DNA of 64,000 nt from Lunularia cruciata (GCA_948567375.1 OX419759.1:42002593-42066592); one strand, 5' to 3'. Positions 22,860-33,099 are shown, counted from the first letter of the stretch. Program-made: numbers and translations. Notes: generated by a model from the letters alone, not told the origin.

Positions 22860-23215
22860 AGAATGAAAGTATGCTTCTTATGCTACTCACTGTGCACCAG
22901 CCAGAATATCCCATGCGTCCTTTGAGGTCAATGCTTTTCTAAGGAAAGGAATTGGAGACTCCACAACTGAATATCTTAGAACTCCATATGCTCTCTTTTC
23001 TCTCTTATTAAGTTCTCTAAATGTTTCCTACTTTGTTGAAAGTGATATTTTTTCAATCCCATCTACAATGTCAAAAAGGTCAATTCTATACTTCCACAAG
23101 CTGTTGTTTATACCACCTCAGTTTTAGTGATTTGCTAAGAATATTATCATGGCTATCACCTCTTACTATCTCTCTTACTTTTGGGTCAATCTAACTTATG
23201 AAACTCAATGAGACA
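22860..23215 (-). pseudogene. Copia gag fragment (G)
   Basis: Minus strand: WKYRIDLFDIVDGIEKIS, then KREKRAYGVLRYSVVESPIP, then TSKDAWDILAGAQ, the pattern of the Copia gag polypeptide domain (W-x-DLV...DAWDIL). One stop lies after the first block and more follow. It lies just inside the primer-binding site, as expected. Confidence 0.75.
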
Positions 23216-23227
23216 ATCACTCACTTG

Positions 23228-23240
23228 GGCCTTGATACTA
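23228..23240 (-). other. Primer-binding site of Copia G (initiator-tRNA-Met type)
   Basis: Minus strand TAGTATCAAGGCC resembles TGGTATCAGAGCC, the usual plant Copia primer site, and sits immediately upstream of the gag fragment. The 5' LTR should therefore lie above 23,240, but its limits were not resolved. Confidence 0.6.
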
Positions 23241-23489
23241 TATAAACATGTGAGAGAATGCAAGAGTGTGGTTCTTTATTGATTCATTAAATCTCTATAT
23301 TTTTGGTCATAATTTTTCATAAGGAACTATGGTGCCAACCTTTTTGTGTTAATTGATTGTTTTAGTATTAATTTTAACTTTGTTTGGGAGGAGGTACTAG
23401 TCTATTCTACCATTTTGATAGGAAAACATGTAGATAGTGCATTCTTTGGAGTTGTGACTTGAGGTGCTCCCCTTTCTTCAAGAATTGCT

Positions 23490-23749
23490 TCTGTTCATCA
23501 TATCAGGCTTAAGTGGTAGAGAACCACTGACAATATTGTAGTTAAGTAGAGAAGTGCCTCAAATGGAGAGACACTTGAAGGAATGACATTAGCAAGCTGG
23601 GATGGGAGAAGCACTTGAAGTGGTGTAGGATAATCTCTAGTACTTACAGGATGTTTAGCACTTGGAATGATGTAGGATAATCCAGAGTACTTGCAGGCCA
23701 ACTTACTTGCAAGATGTTCAGCACTCAGAGTGATGTAGGATGATCCCAA
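23490..23749 (+). repeat. Degenerate short tandem repeat (family H leader)
   Basis: Imperfect repeats of GCACTTGAAGTGGTGTAGGATAATC begin near 23,611, 23,669 and 23,723 (variants GCACTTGGAATGATG and GCACTCAGAGTGATG). Unit length is about 55-60 bp. A similar flavour (GGAGTGCCCTTGGAGTTATG) appears near 43,065-43,195 in the H-like LTR. Confidence 0.5.
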
Positions 23750-24066
23750 ATGTTGACAAGAAGAATGAGTCTAAAGGTCAAGCAAGTAACATGTATCAAG
23801 CTGGCATGCAAAGTTGTGTCACAAAGGAAAAGGGAGAGAGATTCCCCACACATTTCCATCTTGTAGGTTATTTCAAGTCACAACTTGAAGGACCTACCCA
23901 GATCGCCAAGTATTGGCTGGCCAATGCTAAGTTTGCAAAGACAAACCAATTTGTGCATGTAGATGAAGAACTAGCCTTGCCAAAGGGTCCAAGGAAGAAG
24001 AACACCACACCAAAGAAGAAGTCACTTCTTCTAAAAAAGAATTCAAGGCGAGTGCATGTCATGTGA
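23740..24066 (+). CDS. Hypothetical basic protein fragment in H-like repeat
   Basis: Open for 108 codons from ATG. The N-terminal half reads FPTHFHLVGYFKSQLEGPTQ then IAKYWLANAKFAKTNQFVHV; the C-terminal quarter is a very basic tail (GPRKKNTTPKKKSLLLKKN). No zinc knuckle or known domain is recognised. Its placement before an acidic coding-like stretch (24,890-25,615) resembles the LTR-encoded protein of family C in layout, though not in recognisable sequence. The stretch 24,067-24,890 shows nothing I can identify. Confidence 0.35.
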   Translation: MIPNVDKKNESKGQASNMYQAGMQSCVTKEKGERFPTHFHLVGYFKSQLEGPTQIAKYWLANAKFAKTNQFVHVDEELALPKGPRKKNTTPKKKSLLLKKNSRRVHVM

Positions 24067-24889
24067 GAAAAACCAGTCCTGCAATTGAGGTGGGCTATGG
24101 GACATATGGAAGGTGACTTACACAGATCCTTGCACGACCTTGGATTTGGCTTGGGGAGGGGTGTTTCTCCACTAAGGCACAAGAAGTTCCCATAGACACT
24201 TACCTTGGAGATAGTTCAAGGGTATGTCACCTCCATGAACCTTGAACCTTCTATTTGTATGCCACTCAATCTCCAAGTAGCTAGTTGACAAGGCAATGGG
24301 AACTTACTGTCTTCCCAATATTCAAAAAAATAGTGCAATGAGGAATGAGAGTATTGTACCATGAATGAAATTATATTGACTCCACCATTTCCATACAATT
24401 AGTCACCCTTTCCCAGCAATAATATTGAACTACCCTTTTATTGTCTTTCAATAGCTCAATTCTTCTCTACTACCAATCCAAATAAAATGTATGTTTGACC
24501 TTTTATATTAACTCTTGTAGTCTCTTATTACTTTGTTCAAATAGGTGGGAGAGGCTAACCTCCTATACCTTCAAGACAAAAACTAATCAGCCAGCCTATG
24601 AAGTTCTATCTCCCTTAAATACCTAGGCTACCCCTAAAAATAATTTTACTTTGGGCCCTTATCCCTGTGCTTACAATAGGGAGCCACCACTTCAATGGGA
24701 CTCACCCTTCATGCTACTTATATCCCCTCCGTTAGATGTTTTCCTCAGATAATCCTAATCTAACTTGATAGTGTACTACTGGTTCTTAATTACAGTCCTA
24801 AGTTGGGATTTCCTGCAAATGTATTCCTGCCAGATGGGTTCCTGCCCAAGGGTTCCCTAGATGGATCCCCACCTTTTGCTCCATAAAAA

Positions 24890-25615
24890 TGCATAGATTG
24901 TTGAAATTTCCTCTTTAGAAGATGAGCCAAGGACACTGAAATAGATGAAGATGATAACAAAGAGGAGCAAGGATCCTTCACTTTGCAAGGATTGACCTCT
25001 GCTTCAAGAGACAATGATGAAAGGAGAATAACCCGAGGAAGATGCCCAGTCTATACTGCACGTGCAGGACCAAGATATGGACAAGTTCTCTATAGATGAA
25101 GAAGAGCACACGATGGACGAAGCAGCAGTGCCAAAGTAGGCACCATTGAGTCTGGATATGCAGGAAGAAGAAGCCATAGTGGAGATTCAAGAGTGGACCG
25201 AGTGATAGAAGGACCAAGAACTTTGGATAAGAAGAGAGAAGGCGCCCAAAGATTGCATAGAAGAAGATCACATCATAGAAAATGCCAAAAAAGAGGAGGA
25301 GGTTGACATTGTGACTGATCTTCCAAAGGCTGCACCCAAAGTGCAAGAGCTAACAACAAGTTCCAAGTTAGTGTAGATGCAAGAAGTATTGAGCTTCATC
25401 ATTCATTCAATTGGCACTGCATTGCAGTTGATGGAGGTGTTGCTGCCCTAGTACCAAGTTAAGTGCCTTGATGTGGTAGACTACACCACTTTGATCAAAG
25501 CTATGCATAAGCAGGTCTACACTTGGAAGGCCAAAGAAGACTTGGTAAAAGAAAAAGTAGAAAGGCCAAAGGCATATACAAGGCAAAGATTTCAAAGGTA
25601 AGTTGTTGTGCATAT
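24890..25615 (+). pseudogene. Acidic, charged coding remnant in H-like repeat
   Basis: Plus-strand translation gives acidic pieces separated by stops, such as DMDKFSIDEEEHTMDEAAVP, LDMQEEEAIVEIQEWTE, DCIEEDHIIENAKKEEEVDI and KVQELTTSSKLV. Composition suggests a former charged or coiled-coil protein. Function is unknown. It ends before the truncated RT of element E. Confidence 0.4.
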
Positions 25616-25686
25616 ATACATTGTTACACAACATACATCGCTGTCAACATCATAAACAATAGAAGCACAACTCACACATGACCCTT

Positions 25687-26160
25687 TAGAACTCAGCAAG
25701 ATTGTTCTTCAACCCAAACGGTGAGAATTTCCACTGATATAACACATCCTTACCGTGAGGATCAATAGCCTATAATGCTTTTGTAGACTTATCCTCCTCC
25801 CTGATCGGCAAATGATGATATCCCGCTTGAAGATCCAAATTATTGAAGACCTTTGCATGCCCAATCGCATCAAAAATCTCCTCCAGTGTAGGCATGGCAT
25901 ACCAATCATCCTTGGTCTATTGGTTGATAGGACGGTAATATCCACACATCCGCTTATTTGTGTAGTTGCCATGCATATCCTTCTTGGCTAGCATCAATGT
26001 TGTTGATGCATACTCTCCATATGAAATCTCTACCAAACCAGCCTCAAAAAGGTCACTACTCTAGCTCTGAATCAATGTCCTCTCCATGCCACTATAGCGA
26101 TAAGGACATCAAAAAACTGGTGTATCGCTAGTCAGCTCAATCCATATCCCATGTCCCTTC
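25687..26160 (-). pseudogene. Element E reverse transcriptase (N-terminal half)
   Basis: Minus strand: MLAKKDMHGNYTNKRMCGYY then RPINQ, a stop, DDWYAMPTLEEIFDAIGHAK, then motif A NLDLQAGYHHLPIREEDKS, a second stop, and IDPHGKDVLYQWKFSPFGLK. This is clear Gypsy RT up to motif B (SPFGLKNN). The sequence stops resembling RT at about 25,687, before the YxDD catalytic site. Only two in-frame stops interrupt about 150 codons, so decay is moderate. Confidence 0.86.
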
Positions 26161-26321
26161 AGAGCACCAAAATCCTTCATATTGAAGGCAAAACAACTCG
26201 TGTGACTCTTCCAGAACCTCCAAACCCTCGGTCTTTCCTCTCTAACAAGCTTGGGTCTAAGATTTGGCTCCCAAGTATTCTTTGTAACTATCGTAGGAGT
26301 GGAAGATGTGCTGATTGGCTG

Positions 26322-26732
26322 CTACATTCGGCCCTTGGGAGCAATAGTGTCATGCCTCCGACCACTAGAGGTCCCAACCTCTGCGTGAAAAACTCCTTCC
26401 ACTTTGGTTGCAAGCTCCACACGTCCTCTAGTTGCATCCCAAGTGGACCAAGGGTGTAATCTAAGTAGCCCATGCTCACCTAAATGGACTCCAAGTAGAC
26501 CACTCTCCCTACTAGCTATTGGCTGTGTCCCAAGAATATCATGTCCACTCGGTCCACCGCTCCCAGCATGTGCCTGAATTGTCTCTATAGGCACAGGGCT
26601 CACAAGTGTCCGAGTGGTGATACCTATCAAGTGCATCCTATGCTTCTCTACCAAGGCAAGGCTCACAATCCAGGTCATACAGTTCAGGTCCATAGCCTGA
26701 CCTAACACTTGACGCATGGATGCCTCTAACAC
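26322..26732 (-). pseudogene. Element E methyltransferase C-terminus and linker to RT
   Basis: Open for 136 codons. It starts with EASMRQVLGQAMDLNCMTWI, which fits the last conserved block of C5 methyltransferases (motif X, usually a Gly-Asn pair near QxxGN; here GQAMD). It continues into a spacer (HPWSTWDATRGRVELATKVE) without a recognised domain. It is shifted in frame relative to the upstream ERERAMDFAP segment at about 26,770-26,740, so one indel separates them. Confidence 0.7.
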
Positions 26733-27248
26733 TACTGGAACAGCGATAATACCGGTGCAAAATCCATTGCCCGCTCTCTCTCATTGGCATTGGGCTCCAC
26801 TAATTGCTGCAATTGTGAGTCCCAAACAAGTCCAGGTCCTACTTCTTGAAAAGCATGAGAGCTTGGGAAACTCATGAGTGTGGGAAATGCAGCTCTAGGC
26901 TATCCCACTAGGTTCACCACTGCCATAGGTGACCTATCAGCCACTACTATCATCTAAGATTGACACTCGACATCCAAGATGTCATCAACAAGGATGTGGT
27001 CAAGTCGTTGAATTCCATCATAAGCATGTTGTAAAACCTCTCTAGGTAAGAGGTTCGTCCACCAAAGACAAAGGTGATGAGCCCGTGATCCCACTCTAGT
27101 TGCATCTAACAATACAACAGGTCCCATCCAAGAATGGACCTGATATGTACTTGCCACCACTCTAGTGCGAGAATCACCCATCAAAGGCACGTTCTCCAAA
27201 AGGTAAGCTGAAGAAATGGACTGATGAACTTGGAGATGTTGTAGTATC
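26640..27248 (-). pseudogene. Element E cytosine-C5 DNA methyltransferase, C-terminal half
   Basis: From 27,248 the minus strand reads ILQHLQVHQSISSAYLLENV then PLMGDSRTRVV: ENV is motif VI. Then VLLDATRVGSRAHHLCLWWT is the motif VIII region, where an RxR-type core is degraded to HHLCL. Next come LDHILVDDILD, a stop at 26,954, SPMAVVNLVG, and ERERAMDF (motif IX-like). It continues the half at 30,127-30,495: FWEMLR there joins ILQHLQ here in one frame once the insert is removed. Confidence 0.84.
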
Positions 27249-28649
27249 TGTTGTCGTGGGGTTTTGTCCTTGAGAGTGCACCGCGCACCTGGCTGCTAGT
27301 GCTTAGTTGCGATTGGTGTCAATGACTTAAGTCTTCCTGAGGTTTGTCATTCTCTTCCTTGTTCGATATGGCTGGCAGCTCTTCCCAATAGGTCAGGTTG
27401 TTCTAATTGTCCCCAGGGCAGGTTTCTCCCAAGGTTTGTATGTTGGATATTGTAACCTAAAGTTGATCTATAGCATTCAATTGTGTTTGACTGTGTTTGG
27501 CCTTGTAGCTCTACTCCTATATAGTATCGCTTCCAATTCTCTTTTATGTTTGGGTCTGTGGGTTTGGCTCTTGGCTCTTGGCTCAGACAGATTCCTAAAA
27601 TGGCTCTGGTGAGACTTTATGAAATAACCGCAAGCAACTAATGGTGGTCAAACCCGGCTGTATTGATCACTGAACTGTGCAATCATATAGACTGGACCAA
27701 GAGCTCCTAAATGCAGCCCGTCCCTTGACGACATCCATAATTCAGAGTACATTTATCCGTTCATGAATCATCCTCTTCAACCAGTCATACAGCTGTAAGT
27801 CAAACAAGACAAACAATTCTTCCCTATGGAGTGTCCATTCCTACTTTAACACTTGGGCAACCAAGTCATTCCAGCTGAGCATCCAAACTCGTCCAATCAC
27901 ATGCAGACAATCTTCTCAACTCCTTCTCTTTTATCAAACTGTCACTCACCGCTCAGCATTCAAAGCCTCTCCTTCTCTTCTCTCTGCCTGTCACTTCAGC
28001 ATCAGACCTCCAAATCTCCTTTGAGAAAATGGCCTCTCTATCTTCTGCCTAGCATCAGCCATTCCCCAACCTTTGAGAACTGCTATGTTGTCTCCAGCTC
28101 TCTTGGCCCTCACTGTAAAGCTCAAAAATTCCTCTCTGTCTGTCTCTCGTAGTTCACTCTCAAATCCTCACAACTAAATTCTGAAACTCCTCTTTCTGTC
28201 TCTCTTGGTTCACTCTCAACCTTCACAACAACTCGAGAGTTTCTCCTGGGTGTCTCCTGATCAGTCACAGTTCTTCCTTTGAAGCACAGTCCTTGTCTTG
28301 TACAATCCTATTCTCTCAAAGTTCATCTCATTCTCTCCTGACTAAACTTTTGAAACCCAAACTCCTTTCCCTCTGTCCCAGTGCAAAATCTCTCAAAATT
28401 TCCTTCATTTCTCACTTCTCTGTCCAGCTCCTGTACAGCCAGGTCTCTTCCTTCGAAATTTCTCCTTTTCAGCCCTTCTCTCAACGTCCTTCCTTTCAAT
28501 TTCCTCTGCCCATACTCTCCAGCTTCTGTACAGCCAGGTCTATTGTCCAACTCAAAATTTCACTCCTCCTGTCCAGGCTAGCACTCCTTCATTCCTCTCC
28601 TTTTCCTGTCCAAACCCCTCTAGAGTTTCTTCTCTCTCTCTTCAGGCCT

Positions 28650-29290
28650 TCACATTTCCTGCAAAAATGTGCCTTCCTGGTGTCCTCACAAAACCCCTCA
28701 CATTCATGTGAAAATTGCCTTCCTACACCCTCACCAAATCACTTCACATTCCTGCAAAAATTGTCTTCCTGCAGCCCTCACAAAACCCTTCACAGTCCTG
28801 CAAAAATTGCCTTCCTACACTCTCACCAAACCACTTCACATTCCTGCAAAAATTGTCTTCCTATAGCCCTCACAAACCCCTTCACAGTCCTGCAAAAATT
28901 GTCTTCTTGCAACCTCACCAAACCACTTCACATTGCTGTAAAATTTGCCTTCATGAAACACTATCTGCCCTGCACTTTCAAGCCCTCACATTCCTACAAA
29001 AATTTCCTTCATGAAACACTTTCTGCCCTGCACTTTCAAGCCCTCACATTCCTGCGGAAAATTTCCTTCATGAACACCTTCTGCCCTGAAATCTCAAGCC
29101 CCAACAGACCTGCGAAAATTGCCTTCATGCACCTCACCAAACCCATCACAGTCTTGAGAAATTTGCCTTCATGAAACACTTTCTGCCTTGCACTTTCAAG
29201 CCCTCACATTCCTGCGAAAATTTCCTTCATGGAACACCTTCTGCCCTGAAATCTCGAGCCCCAACAGACCTGCGAAAATTTCCCTTCTTG
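28650..29290. repeat. Minisatellite with period change from 46 to 58 bp
   Basis: The anchor CCTGCAAAAATTG (and variants) falls at 28,658, 28,705, 28,751, 28,797, 28,843, 28,889 and 28,935, a 46-bp period. It then falls at about 28,993, 29,051, 29,108, 29,152, 29,211 and 29,269, mostly 58 bp. The longer unit adds a segment around CACTTTCTGCCCTGCACTTT. Neither period is a multiple of three, which explains long open frames in more than one frame here. Confidence 0.9.
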
Positions 29291-29460
29291 CAGTCCTCAC
29301 AATCCCTCTCTTCTTTTAAATCTTCCTGTCATCACCTTCTTTCCCTCTCTCCTCTTTTCCCTGCAAAAATTCCCTTTCTTGCATTCCAGGCCAGCCCTAT
29401 GTTTCTCCAAAGCTCTTTCCCTCTCCTTCGATAATCTCTCCCTCCACCAAACCCCCTCTT

Positions 29461-29690
29461 GTCCAACTCGAAAATTTTCTCTCCTGTGTGTCTTCCTCCG
29501 TCCAAACCCTCCAGCTTCTCCAGAATTTCTCCTCCTGCCAAACCCCCTCCTGTCCAACTCGAAAATTTCTCTCCTGTGTGTGTTCCTCTGTCCAAACCCT
29601 CTAGCTTCTCAAGAATTTCTCCTCCTGCCGAACCCTTTCCTGTCCAACTCGAAATTTCCTCTCCTGATTTTTCCTCTGTCCCTAAAGAGC
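29461..29690. repeat. Two and a half tandem copies of a 90-bp unit
   Basis: GTCCAACTCGAAA recurs at 29,461, 29,552 and 29,642. Each is followed by CTCTCCTGTGTGT and GTCCAAACCCTC, with the third copy cut short. It lies in the same pyrimidine-rich insert as the 46/58-bp array. Confidence 0.88.
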
Positions 29691-30126
29691 CTTCCTGACT
29701 ACTCCTAACATTCATTCCAAAATTCCTTTCGATTCACTTCCTTCCTGCCACCTTCTGTCCTCTGCCCCCAAACTCCTCCTGTCAGTCCCCGAAAAAAAAA
29801 ACCTCTTTTTCTCTCAAAAATTTTGTCCCCAACTCCTCTCTCAAAACTCCCCTGTCACTTTTCCAAAACCCTACTCCTTTCTTCTCCCAAAATTTTCTGC
29901 CACTCCTCTCGAAATCCTCTGCAAACTTCCCTCTCAAAATCTTTTGGCATTTTGTGAAAACCCTCAGCCCTTCTCTGTCTCCTCACTTTCTCCCAAGACA
30001 AGGTAGCAAAACCACACCTGAGACATATTATCATAAATCCCTATTCCTTACAACAAATAAAAGAGAAAAGAAAATTTATCACACCAAAAGCCTCAAGGGT
30101 ACACGTGGGCTATTTTCACGATGACA

Positions 30127-30495
30127 CCGTAACATCTCCCAAAACACACCAGGACGAGGATCCTGAAGACCCAAACCGTGGCCCGCACATGTATGTCCCT
30201 AACATGGCCATCCAGAAATCACAAAGTGAATAGGCCCATGTCTGTCTAGGTCATGCACCCCTAGTAAGGAAATGTATGTTGGTAGGGCCTTCTGGTAACC
30301 TCTAACTACTGACATCGATAATAACTCTGGATAGGCCAAGTGTGCTACATGATGTAGAGAGACTCGCCTAGCAGTCTCACCTCTCTCTACATACAAGTAC
30401 CTCTGTACTCGTATACCCGCCTGTAATACCGTAGCTAGTCCGGTGCTAATCCCACCAAATAACTCGAATAGACGTACCCCCTCTACTAGATACTA
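30127..30495 (-). pseudogene. Element E cytosine-C5 DNA methyltransferase, N-terminal half
   Basis: In frame with the upstream open segment apart from a TAG at 30,493-30,495. The minus strand reads RLFELFGGISTGLATVLQAG (motif I, the S-adenosylmethionine-binding FxGxG block), YVERGETARRVSLHHVAHL, then HFVISGWPC (motif IV with the catalytic Pro-Cys). Immediately after PC comes a second TAG, then GHTCAGHGLGLQDPRPGVFW and EMLR, where the insert begins. Apart from the two nonsense codons the frame is continuous. It would transfer methyl to cytosine C5 if active. Confidence 0.88.
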
Positions 30496-31180
30496 CCAAG
30501 CAATGAGTGTGGTATCCAGAGGTGTCAAAGCAATCAACTCTGGAGGCTCATCCTCACACTCATCTTCTGATGGTAGGAAGGCTACACTCCAAGCTTGCTG
30601 CACCAACTGATCTGCATGCTTTTGCAATGCCTCCTCTAAACTCCACAATGGCACATCCAAGATGGATGGAACAATCCCACTTGTACTCCAAATCCGAGTG
30701 ATCTCCTCTGGTATTGGAGTATCCTCTCCATGGGCATTCCCTTCCAACAAATCACCAGGCCAAGTAACTGCACCACTGAAAGCTAAAACTGATGCGGCCA
30801 TGGTCTCGGACTGTAGTGAGCCAAGATTGCCACTACTAAAGCGTACTGGTAGGCGACATACCCATCCTTCATCAGACTGCCAACCAGGTCTATAGGAGGT
30901 TGTCTCCTCCCAATAGTCAATGCTGAAACCCATGGAGTATAACATTACTCCTCCAACTAGCACATCATATGACTCAACTATTGTTGCAATAGCTTGAGCT
31001 CTCACCACCGAGCTATCTATCGGATGAACAGGCTGAACCTAGACAACAAGCTCCCCACGTGTGATGTACTATGTCAAGCCACCACCTAGAGATGTCTGGA
31101 TCTGAAATGAACACCTCTCCACATCGGTCTTTTGTAACTCCAGACAATTGCAGCCTTCCCCAACATGAAGGGTTGCTCAC
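30496..31180 (-). pseudogene. Element E protease tail and pre-methyltransferase region
   Basis: The segment 31,008-30,496 is open for 171 codons and holds VESYDVLVGGVMLYSMGF, which fits the C-terminal strand of a retropepsin (YDVLxG), then DYWEETTSYRPGWQSDEGWV and an acidic linker (PSEDECEDEPPELI). The same frame runs upstream past two stops to FQIQTSLGGLT at about 31,090. A one-base shift near 31,150 separates it from the LDSGEQ protease block. Confidence 0.72.
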
Positions 31181-31817
31181 CAGAGTCTAGCAAGACTCTA
31201 TGCGGTGTATAGACATTCCTTGAGGGTCCCACCAAACAGAAAATCCCCCTTAGGTTATCCAATAGGACAACACTAGGTGTGAACCGTGCTCTCTCAAAGG
31301 CCGGTCTAATTGGCAACTCTTTCAATCTAGCCGTTGCTCCTTGCCATAAACCACTGGTAGCTAAACAGATCTCATGCTCCTCAACCAAGTCAGCTCCACT
31401 ACCAGCCACCTCTTCTCTAGTAGTAGGAATAGCATCATCCCTACTCTCACAAAGCGTGGTAATCAACCAGAACATTGGGGCTGGGTCAACTCCCAATGTA
31501 AACATGTCATTGGCCAAAAACAAAGGATGTCGCATAATCAGCTAAGCCGCCCCCAACATCATGTTAGACTCAGTTTGTGCAACAGTAGGTAGCTTACTAG
31601 CGGGTAGTCCATCATGTACTCCATCACCACCTACCACACCTACATTGGGACGTCTAGGAACTATGGATGTCGTCTGCAATGCCTCATATAGCGTGAAAGA
31701 CAGGGGAAGTCTGACTTGTCTCCCAACCTCTCCTCTTTGTGGATCCAATCCCACTAATGCTCCTCTAGGCTCTGGAGCATGTACTGCACTCTTGGTCACT
31801 GCTGCAAATGCATCCAC
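31086..31817 (-). pseudogene. Element E gag C-terminus and retropepsin core
   Basis: 31,817-31,542 gives DAFAAVTKSAVHAPEPRGAL and more, without a known motif. After a stop, 31,535-31,086 is open for 149 codons and contains RVLLDSGEQPFMLGKAA near 31,200-31,155. DSG is the catalytic triad of an aspartic protease (retropepsin), followed by the expected hydrophobic turn. The frame then shifts relative to the downstream protease tail. Confidence 0.7.
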
Positions 31818-31921
31818 CTATGATGCTCCGCACATGAAGTCCAAAGCATCTCTATCACCCACATATGAAGTGGAAGCCTCAACACCCAAATCTAATCTCC
31901 TCTAGCTACCACCAACACTAC

Positions 31922-32396
31922 TCAAGCTAGAACTCGTAGGTACAGCCGATCTACTCCTGGCCCGGAGCTTGAAGTGATAGAGATATAGTTTCGAGACCAA
32001 TATTGTCTCCATAACTCAATCTCCTCCAAATGAGCTCTCTTGAACTCATGGTAGTCGTCCATCGGTGGACCCTCCAAGTGCTGAAACAATCCCTTCCATG
32101 CCATGAAGGGTGTAAGCAAATTTGGGTTCCATCTACTGCAGATCACACCGGCTATCAAACTCCTGGATAAAGTCATCCAACTCAATGGTACCCATTATAC
32201 CAGAGTAACGCCTAGGGCATTTAGAGGACCCATAAATCTTGTCCATGTCCCACAACAACGGTGCGGACACACCAAGTGCACTCTCAACTAAATCAGCTCC
32301 AATGTCAAACTCCAACTCAAAGTCAATCTCCTCCCTCACTAGGACTTGAGATACACGCTGATACCAAGCACCACTCCAAGTAAACACACTATGTAC
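31922..32396 (-). pseudogene. Element E gag
   Basis: The minus strand from 32,396 continues the codons at 40,312-40,265: the segment up to GVSLVVHS rejoins VFTWSGAWYQRVSQ when B1 is removed. It reads EEIDFELEFDIGADLVESAL, GTIELDDFIQEFDSRCDLQ, a frameshift at about 32,140, then NLLTPFMAWKGLFQHLEGPP and HEFKRAHLEEIELWRQYW. This fits a retrotransposon gag (helical, W-x-x-F pattern before a small LEGP turn). No zinc knuckle is visible. Confidence 0.68.
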
Positions 32397-33093
32397 TGGA
32401 ACACCCATTTGTGCATGTGTGTGGTATTGTAATATTTAGCTTGGTATTACAAGTACTTAAGAGATATTATTTATATAGAGATAAAGGATGGTCCTATATT
32501 AGTCATGGTAAGCTAAAGTTAGTCATAGCTAAGATAGATGGGACTTTACTTTAGAGGAAGTAGAAAAGATGAGCACCACTATTTTGGATTTTAGTGTGTT
32601 TACTTGGTATTATTCCTAGGTGTTTGGCTTTGAGGAAAGACTTAAGAACTCTTGGGTCTGCAAGCCTTTTTGTTTTGGATTCATCTTTAGTCCAAGGATA
32701 TCCCATGTGAAGGAATCCTTGACTTAGTGGTTGGGTCAAGGTAAGACCACATGCTTAGGGGAATATGCCCATGTGAATGGATATTCCTTTCTACATTTTG
32801 ACTTTACTTGACTTTTAGTCTAGTAACTTGAGTTACTTGAGTTACTACGGTAATAATTAACTTTAGTGTAACTATTTCACAAGTATATAAACAAAGGGTG
32901 AGGAGGTACTCATCATCCTTTCATTTGCAACTATCTCTCTCTCATTGAGTTCTCTAGTGAGAAATGTCTTGAGTCTTGGAGTGTTAGCCTTGGAGGAGTA
33001 TGATGGAGTTAGGGTTCCTTGCCTTCTTAGTCCATGGTGCGCTACTATAATAGCCATCAGAGGTTCATCCTAAGTGAGAGATAGACCGGCTCA
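32397..33093 (+). repeat. 5' LTR of B1
   Basis: It starts TGGAACACCCATTTGTGCAT and ends CCGGCTCA. It contains ATTTATATAGAGATAAAG near 32,468 (likely TATA region) and pairs along its length with the 3' LTR. The start is set by comparison with the 3' copy (TGTAACACCC). Confidence 0.92.
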
Positions 33094-33099
33094 CATTTT

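Larger units (their letters stand above)
27249..30126 (+). repeat. Solo-LTR-like insertion (2.88 kb) inside the methyltransferase
   Basis: Edges were set by where the methyltransferase frame breaks and resumes. The insert reads TGTTGTCGTGGGGTTTTGTC at the left and ends CACGATGACA at the right, TG...CA with near-inverted ends (TGTTGTCGTG against TGTCATCGTG, reverse complement). It has no gag or pol. Most of the interior is pyrimidine-rich and tandemly repetitive. A matching 5-bp target duplication was not found (flanks GTATC and CCGTA), so solo-LTR status is likely but unproven; orientation is uncertain. Confidence 0.62.

Noticed and set aside
24216..24398. Minus-strand 60-codon frame in the 24 kb gap
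   Set aside because: Short, no motif, and surrounded by sequence without coding character.
28293..29174. 293-codon plus-strand open frame rich in Ser, Leu, Pro, Cys
   Set aside because: It is produced by the pyrimidine-rich 46/58-bp minisatellite, which keeps several frames open; no domain and no codon-level structure.
28650..29290. Short regular repeats that might suggest a CRISPR array
   Set aside because: Units are contiguous and degenerate over their whole length, with no unique spacers.
27244..30131. Target duplication of the insert in the methyltransferase
   Set aside because: Flanks GTATC and CCGTA do not match, so no duplication is claimed.
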